From assembly GCF_023051105.1 (NCBI RefSeq), contig NZ_JALKIL010000019.1:21613-85612 (forward strand): a stretch of 64,000 bases of DNA. Direction: 5' to 3'. The position numbers and the translations under genes were made by a program. Positions within the stretch are counted from its first letter, which is position 1, and every line of letters starts with the position of its first letter. Of the stretch, positions 59,011 to 64,000 are shown piece by piece. The notes beneath the pieces were generated by a model. That model saw nothing but the letters and a program-made list of their open reading frames with translations. It was not told where the DNA came from and ran no database searches. The DNA is from Anaerobiospirillum sp. NML120449. Its GTDB lineage: Bacteria > Pseudomonadota > Gammaproteobacteria > Enterobacterales > Succinivibrionaceae.

Positions 59011-59928
59011 TTACTGACCAAGCAGGCTGAGCGCAATATTAGGGCGCTGATTAGCCTGGGACAGAACAGTCTGAGAAGCCTGCTGAATGATGTTATTCTG
59101 AGTCAGGGCAGCGGTCTCAGAGGCGAAGTCTGTGTCTCTTATGCGGCTGCGGGCATCGGACTGATTTTCAGAAATATTGGCCTGATTACGAATAGTACTT
59201 TCCATTCTATTCTGTAAAGCACCAAGTGCGGCGCGCTTAGAATCAACAGCCTGGATCAGCTTGTCAATGTTCTCAAGAACATATGTAGCACGGGATGCTG
59301 TTGAGATAGCAAAACGAATAGCACCACCATCTGCTGTAAAGCCTTTCTTTGCCTGTGCATCTTTCAGCTCGGTTTGAGTGATGCCAGCTTGAGAAGCAAT
59401 TCCACTTAAGGTAAAAGCTGAGACCCAGTCAAGAGAGAGGGTGTTGCCGGCGTTTGCACCTACCTGGAAGACCAGTTTGCCGTCATTTGGAATAAGACCC
59501 TTGCCTTTACCCTGAAGGATGGTCTGACCGGCAAAAGTAGTCTGATTGGCGATACGGGTGATTTCCTGAGAGAGCTGGGTTACTTCTTCCTGAAGGGCGT
59601 CACGATCTTTCTGGGAATTGGTACCGTTAGCGGACTGTACAGCAAGCACACGGATGCGCTGGAGCATGTTGGTGGTTTCGTCCAGGGCACCTTCAATGGT
59701 CTGGGCCAGAGCGATACCATCGTTGGTGTTACGGTTACCCTGGTTGAGGCCGTTGATCTGTGAGGTCAGGCGGTCGGAGATCTGGAGACCTGCTGCATCG
59801 TCCTTTGCAGAGTTAATACGCAGGCCTGAAGAGAGGCGCTGGTAGCTGGTATTTAAGCTCAGGGTTGCATTGCTCAGCTTGCGTTGAGCATTGATGGACG
59901 AGACGTTTGTATTAACGTATAAGGCCAT
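59011..59928 (-). CDS. Flagellin paralogue 5
   Basis: Flagellin of 305 residues, ending LSLLGQ. Centre type as in fla4/fla6 ([20 protein letters not shown]), but the preceding stretch ([20 protein letters not shown]) is closer to fla1/fla2. It combines [13 protein letters not shown] with the ANQTTFAG type of the minus-strand array, a mosaic. The 5' coding part and ribosome site (AAAGGAGATAAAA) are nearly identical to fla6 and fla7. Confidence 0.97.
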   Translation of the reverse strand: MALYVNTNVSSINAQRKLSNATLSLNTSYQRLSSGLRINSAKDDAAGLQISDRLTSQINGLNQGNRNTNDGIALAQTIEGALDETTNMLQRIRVLAVQSANGTNSQKDRDALQEEVTQLSQEITRIANQTTFAGQTILQGKGKGLIPNDGKLVFQVGANAGNTLSLDWVSAFTLSGIASQAGITQTELKDAQAKKGFTADGGAIRFAISTASRATYVLENIDKLIQAVDSKRAALGALQNRMESTIRNQANISENQSDARSRIRDTDFASETAALTQNNIIQQASQTVLSQANQRPNIALSLLGQ

Positions 59929-59956
59929 TTTTATCTCCTTTATCGCATAGAATTAT

Positions 59957-60022
59957 CGACCTCAACTACGCAGGTCGTATCAATATCCAAGGCCTGTCTG
60001 CCTTGGAATTATTGGGCAGACC
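59957..60022 (-). ncRNA. Structured 5' leader of fla5
   Basis: GTCTGCC (A), CCAAGG (B), GGCAGAC (A'), CCTTGG (B'), then CGACCT/AGGTCG. Same order as in fla4, fla6 and fla7. Confidence 0.6.
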
Positions 60023-60049
60023 TTTATCAAATTCTGTGTAATGAAATTT

Positions 60050-60065
60050 AGCAACAAGCGGGCCA
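60050..60065 (-). promoter_or_regulatory. Sigma-54 promoter of fla5
   Basis: Minus strand TGGCCCGCTTGTTGCT. Confidence 0.82.
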
Positions 60066-60242
60066 AATGACATAAATGTAGCCAGGAACTATGATAAACG
60101 CTTTATAAATGACGTATCTATAGCAACTAAACGATAATTAAAACCTTATCGTCAGCAATATCCCCGGCAATTCCTGGCGTTTTATGGTGAATATTTGACA
60201 TGAAGTTGCCACAATATCGCTTTACAAAAATATTACAGGCGT

Positions 60243-60268
60243 AAAAAAGGCGGGACTTATGCCCGCCT
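60243..60268 (-). terminator. Terminator of fla6
   Basis: AGGCGGG-CATAAGT-CCCGCC followed by TTTTTT on the minus strand. Confidence 0.88.
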
Positions 60269-60309
60269 CGATGAGAAAGAGAGTAAAAAGAATAAATCGG
60301 TTGTGTTGT

Positions 60310-61236
60310 TTACTGACCAAGCAGGTTGATCGCAATAGTAGGGCGCTGATTAGCCTGGGCAAGAACGGTCTGAGAGGCCTGCTGAATGATGTTATTCTGA
60401 GTCAGAGCGGCGGTCTCAGAGGCGAAGTCTGTGTCTCTTATGCGACTGCGGGCATCGGACTGATTCTCGGAAATATTTGCCTGGTTACGAATAGTGCTTT
60501 CCATTCTATTCTGTAAAGCACCAAGTCCGGCACGCTTGGAATCCACAGCCTGGATCAGCTTATCAATATGCTCTAATGCATAAGTTGCTCTGGAGGCAGT
60601 AGAGATGGTAAAGCGTATAGCATTACCGTTCTTGTTATCCTCCATGAGTCCAAACTTGGCGTTTGTATCTTTCTGACTGGCTTTATTGATGCCAGCCTGG
60701 TCTGCGATGCCGCTTAATGTAAAAGGATCTTTCCAGTTGAGGGATAAAGTGTTTCCTGCATTCGCGCCAACCTGGAACTTAAGTTCACCGCTACTTGGAA
60801 TGAGGCCAACACTGGCTCCCATGAGAATTTCATGACCGGCGAAAGTAGTCTGGTTGGCAATACGGGTAATTTCCTGGGAGAGCTGAGTTACTTCTTCTTG
60901 AAGTGCCTTACGGTCAGATGCTGAGTTGGTACCGTTGGCGGACTGTACGGCCAGCACACGGATGCGCTGGAGCATGTTGGTGGTTTCGTCCAGGGCACCT
61001 TCAATGGTCTGGGCAAGAGCGATACCGTCGTTGGTATTGCGGTTGCCCTGGTTGAGGCCGTTAATCTGTGAGGTCAGACGGTCGGAGATCTGGAGACCTG
61101 CTGCATCGTCCTTTGCAGAGTTAATACGCAGGCCTGAAGAGAGGCGCTGGTAGCTGGTATTTAAGCTCAGGGTTGCATTGCTCAGCTTGCGTTGAGCATT
61201 GATGGACGAGACGTTTGTATTAACGTATAAGGCCAT
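60310..61236 (-). CDS. Flagellin paralogue 6
   Basis: Flagellin of 308 residues, ending INLLGQ, nearly the same protein as fla4 except in the last variable segment (NPTNQKDNNAK against [11 protein letters not shown], and [11 protein letters not shown]) and in [13 protein letters not shown]. The middle is identical in DNA to fla4 over 191 bp, while the 5' end is identical to fla5, so it looks like a product of exchange between the two. Confidence 0.97.
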   Translation of the reverse strand: MALYVNTNVSSINAQRKLSNATLSLNTSYQRLSSGLRINSAKDDAAGLQISDRLTSQINGLNQGNRNTNDGIALAQTIEGALDETTNMLQRIRVLAVQSANGTNSASDRKALQEEVTQLSQEITRIANQTTFAGHEILMGASVGLIPSSGELKFQVGANAGNTLSLNWKDPFTLSGIADQAGINKASQKDTNAKFGLMEDNKNGNAIRFTISTASRATYALEHIDKLIQAVDSKRAGLGALQNRMESTIRNQANISENQSDARSRIRDTDFASETAALTQNNIIQQASQTVLAQANQRPTIAINLLGQ

Positions 61237-61264
61237 TTGTATCTCCTTTATCGCATAGAACTAT

Positions 61265-61331
61265 TGACCTCAACTTTTAAGGTCATACCAGTATCCAAGG
61301 TCTGTCTGCCTTGGAATTATTGGGCAGACCT
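61265..61331 (-). ncRNA. Structured 5' leader of fla6
   Basis: GGTCTGCC (A), CCAAGG (B), GGCAGAC/CAGACC (A'), CCTTGG (B'), then TGACCT/AGGTCA. B' begins inside A', so A and B stems compete. It begins about 16 nt after the predicted transcription start. Confidence 0.62.
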
Positions 61332-61357
61332 TTTTCAAATTCAGTTGAATTCAATTC

Positions 61358-61373
61358 TGCAACATGCGGGCCA
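61358..61373 (-). promoter_or_regulatory. Sigma-54 promoter of fla6
   Basis: Minus strand TGGCCCGCATGTTGCA. Confidence 0.83.
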
Positions 61374-61550
61374 ACTGCCCAAAAATGCGTTCTAAATTTT
61401 ACTCAAGATGCTTCATAAATGCCTTATATTTAGCAGGGAAATACTAATTAAAACGTTATCGTCATTAACATTCCCGGCAATTCCTGGCATTTTACGACAG
61501 GCATTTGACATTTAATTGCCTGATATGCTCTCTAAATTTATTACAGGCGT

Positions 61551-61576
61551 AAAAAAGGCGGGACTTTTGCCCGCCT
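61551..61576 (-). terminator. Terminator of fla7
   Basis: AGGCGGG-CAAAAGT-CCCGCC followed by TTTTTT on the minus strand. Confidence 0.88.
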
Positions 61577-61617
61577 CGATGAGAAAGAGAGTAAAAAGAA
61601 TAAATCGTTTGTGCTAT

Positions 61618-62580
61618 TTACTGGCCAAGCAGGTTAAGCGCAATAGTAGGGCGCTGATTAGCCTGGGCAAGAACTGTCTGAGAGGCCTGCTGAATGATGT
61701 TATTCTGGGTAAGGGCAGCGGTCTCAGAGGCGAAGTCTGTGTCTCTTATGCGACTGCGGGCATCGGACTGATTCTCGGAAATATTTGCCTGGTTACGAAT
61801 AGTGCTTTCCATTCTATTCTGTAAAGCACCAAGAGCAGCACGCTTGGAGTCAACCGCCTGAATAAGTGCATCAATGTTGGCAAGAGTGTTGGTAGCAACA
61901 CTGGCTGTGCAGACGCCGAAGCGAACAACAGTGACGTTACCAGCCTGAGATTTGATAAGTCCTTTAGCGCCTTTATTAGTAATATCCTGGCCTTTGATTG
62001 AGGCCATGTCTGCGATACCGCTAAGAGTAAAGGCATCTTTCCAGACCAGATCCAGGGTATTGCCGGCATTGGCGCCTACCTGGAAGGTCAGGTTGCCTCC
62101 CTTGTTGTTCTGACCGACACTTGGGATCAGACTGTTTTTGTTATTGTTCTTATCGTAAGGGCCGTTGAGTACCAGCTGACCTGCAAATGTGGTCTGTCGA
62201 GCGATACGGGTGATTTCGGCTGACAGCTGGGTAACCTCTTCCTGAAGGGCCTTACGATCAGCTGCAGAGTTGGTACCGTTGGCGGACTGTACAGCCAGCA
62301 CACGAATGCGCTGGAGCATGTTGGTGGTTTCGTCCAGGGCACCTTCAATGGTCTGAGCCAGAGCGATACCATCGTTGGTATTACGGTTACCCTGGTTGAG
62401 GCCATTGATCTGGGAGGTCAGGCGGTCGGAGATCTGGAGACCGGCGGCATCGTCCTTTGCAGAGTTAATACGCAGGCCTGAAGAGAGGCGCTGGTAGCTG
62501 GTATTTAAGCTCAGGGTTGCATTGCTCAGCTTGCGTTGGGCATTGATGGACGAGACGTTTGTATTAACGTATAAGGCCAT
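61618..62580 (-). CDS. Flagellin paralogue 7
   Basis: Flagellin of 320 residues, the longest here, ending LNLLGQ. Its centre ([20 protein letters not shown]) is of the fla3 type with the extra cysteine, and it has the insert after LNG ([17 protein letters not shown]) also seen in fla3 and fla8. It ties the two oppositely oriented arrays together. Confidence 0.97.
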   Translation of the reverse strand: MALYVNTNVSSINAQRKLSNATLSLNTSYQRLSSGLRINSAKDDAAGLQISDRLTSQINGLNQGNRNTNDGIALAQTIEGALDETTNMLQRIRVLAVQSANGTNSAADRKALQEEVTQLSAEITRIARQTTFAGQLVLNGPYDKNNNKNSLIPSVGQNNKGGNLTFQVGANAGNTLDLVWKDAFTLSGIADMASIKGQDITNKGAKGLIKSQAGNVTVVRFGVCTASVATNTLANIDALIQAVDSKRAALGALQNRMESTIRNQANISENQSDARSRIRDTDFASETAALTQNNIIQQASQTVLAQANQRPTIALNLLGQ

Positions 62581-62608
62581 TTTTATCTCCTTTATCGCAT
62601 AGAACTAT

Positions 62609-62674
62609 TGACCTCAACTAATAAGGTCGTACCAGTATCCAAGGTCTGTCTGCCTTGGAATTAATGGGCAGACC
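62609..62674 (-). ncRNA. Structured 5' leader of fla7
   Basis: Same elements as fla6: GGTCTGCC, CCAAGG, GGCAGAC, CCTTGG. The next hairpin (CGACCT/AGGTCA) differs slightly. Confidence 0.6.
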
Positions 62675-62701
62675 TTTTTCAAATTCTGTTGAAGGCAATT
62701 T

Positions 62702-62717
62702 TGCAACATGCGGGCCA
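62702..62717 (-). promoter_or_regulatory. Sigma-54 promoter of fla7
   Basis: Minus strand TGGCCCGCATGTTGCA, identical to fla6. Confidence 0.83.
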
Positions 62718-62904
62718 ACTGCCCAAAAATGCGTTCTAAAATTTACCCAAGATGCTTCATAAATGCCTTATTTATCGTACATAAACAATAAATAAAACAT
62801 TACGATCTGCATTTTGATGTGCGATTCCCGGCAATACCTGGCGTTTTACGACGCGTATTTGACATTGATGATGTACGGAATGCTTTCCAAATGGCTTAGA
62901 TGCA

Positions 62905-62933
62905 ATAAAAAAAGCGGGCCAATTGCCCGCTTT
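62905..62933 (-). terminator. Terminator of fla8
   Basis: AAAGCGGGC-AATTG-GCCCGCTTT followed by TTTTATTG on the minus strand. Confidence 0.8.
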
Positions 62934-62977
62934 AATAAGAGAGAGAAATAAAGAGAATAAATATTTCTGATGTGATT

Positions 62978-63887
62978 TTACTGTCCCAGCAAACTAATTG
63001 CAATAGTTGGTCGCTGATTTGCCTGGGCAAGAACAGTCTGGGAAGCCTGCTGGATGATGTTATTCTGAGTAAGAGCAGCAGTTTCAGATGCGAAGTCTGT
63101 GTCCCTTATGCGGCTGCGGGCATCAGACTGATTTTCAGAAATATTGGCCTGATTGCGAATAGTACTTTCCATTCTATTTTGTAAAGCACCAAGACCGGCG
63201 CGCTTGGAATCAACGGCCTGGATAAGGGAGTCGATATGTGCAAGCGTGTTGGTAGCTATCTGGGCAGTACATACACCAAAACGAATGTATTCAACACCGT
63301 CAGCTTTTGATTTTACCAGACCTTTAGTACCACCATGCTGATCGGTAGCTGTTTTAATGCCAGCCTGGGAGGCAATACCGCTTAAGGTAAACTCAGAGCC
63401 CCAGTCGAGCGAGAGGGTATTGCCTGCATTAGCGCCTACCTGGAACTTCAGCTCGCCGTTTGCCGGGATTAAGCTGTTTGGATTCTTTTTATTGTCGTGC
63501 TTACCATTGAGTACCAGCTGGCCGGCAAAGGTGGTCTGCTTGGCAATACGGGTAATTTCCTGGGAGAGCTGGGTAACTTCTTCCTGAAGGGCTTTACGAT
63601 CAGCGGCTGAGTTGGTGCCGTTGGCGGACTGTACGGCCAGAACGCGAATACGCTGCAGCATGGCAGTGGTTTCATCAAGAGCGCCTTCGATGGTCTGGGC
63701 CAGGGCAATACCATCGTTGGTATTACGGTTACCCTGGTTTAAGCCATTGATCTGTGAGGTGAGGCGGTCTGAGATCTGAAGACCTGCTGCATCATCCTTT
63801 GCAGAGTTAATACGCAGGCCTGAAGACAGTCTCTGATAGCTCGTATTTAAGCTCAGAGTGGCATTACTTAGCTTGCGTTGGGCATTG
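62978..63887 (-). pseudogene. Flagellin paralogue 8, 5' end removed by an insertion
   Basis: Flagellin sequence from [13 protein letters not shown] (residue 13 of the family) to the end ISLLGQ is intact in frame. The first 12 codons are missing: homology with the other copies stops at 63887 and unrelated sequence begins. In the flagellin frame that sequence gives a TAA stop about 13 codons upstream and no start codon between. An internal ATG (63661) would give a product without the N-terminal D0 domain needed for export and assembly. Centre type [20 protein letters not shown], as fla3 and fla7. Whether the other half lies beyond the window is not visible. Confidence 0.82.
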
Positions 63888-64000
63888 TGATGGGGGTGAT
63901 CATTCCGTACAGTTAATTATCCCCCTTTTGTTCATGGGCCCCATGGGGGTGATTTATCTCAATGCTAATTTTGGGATGAGTTTTTTTTTTTTCTTAGTGG
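63888..64000. mobile_element. End of an inserted element in fla8 (partial)
   Basis: The sequence after the break has no similarity to the other flagellin leaders. It starts TGATGGGGGTGAT, holds an 11-bp direct repeat ATGGGGGTGAT at 63890 and 63943, the near-palindrome CATGGGCCCCATGG and a run of T near the edge. Repeated subterminal words with a TG end recall IS21-family ends, but no transposase is visible in 113 bp, so the family is a guess. Confidence 0.45.

Noticed and set aside
59618..61153. Identical 75-codon + strand frames inside fla5 and fla6
   Set aside because: They are antisense shadows; identity follows from the identity of the flagellin genes.

Overview
The window reads as the chromosome of a motile, flagellated gammaproteobacterium, probably an anaerobe near the Succinivibrionaceae/Aeromonadales. 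That placement is an inference from gene content (HrpA, Usg next to FimV/HubP, DjlA-like and YebE-like proteins, MetNI, several paralogous polar-type flagellins) and from the unusual habit of carrying low-complexity Ser/Ala/Gly/Asp inserts in conserved proteins. No rRNA, tRNA or CRISPR array was seen.

Layout. 1-3352: 3' part of hrpA. 3.9-7.2 kb: three flagellin genes on the + strand. 7.4-10.8 kb: minus-strand HTH protein, YebE/TerB-like protein and an HPr that looks clostridial. 11.5 kb: a stand-alone UmuD-like protein. 13.4-19.8 kb: two related chemoreceptors separated by about 3 kb without ORFs. 20.2-30.6 kb: usg followed by a giant FimV/HubP-like polar-hub protein of about 2670 residues with three families of acidic tandem repeats. 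31-37 kb: M15 peptidase, an unrecognised 576-residue protein, a small His-rich secreted protein, trxB. 37.4-45.3 kb (minus): dapE, an unrecognised protein, and a 1753-residue protein made of a Ser/Ala-rich cytoplasmic part and a C-terminal multi-pass domain faintly like CobS. 46.4-51.5 kb: DjlA-like J-domain protein and metNI (no metQ). 52-56.9 kb (minus): ilvE, ilvD, a BASS-family transporter with a small upstream ORF. 57.5-64 kb (minus): four intact flagellin genes and a fifth whose 5' end is cut by an insertion at 63887/63888.

Functional links. Flagellins, chemoreceptors and the polar hub all concern polar motility. Flagellin fla1 and the four minus-strand copies have clear sigma-54 (-24/-12) promoters. 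The minus-strand copies share a folded 5' leader with pseudoknot-like topology and compensatory changes between paralogues, which I consider the most interesting undescribed element here. fla2 and fla3 have a different shared leader. The biosynthetic genes (dapE, ilvE, ilvD, metNI) concern amino-acid supply.

A second theme is tandem repeats. About ten intergenic loci carry short arrays with unrelated units of 10, 15, 25, 33, 36, 37, 38 or 39 bp, and the giant acidic proteins carry in-frame arrays of 54 and 66 bp. Several intergenic stretches of 1-3 kb lack credible genes.
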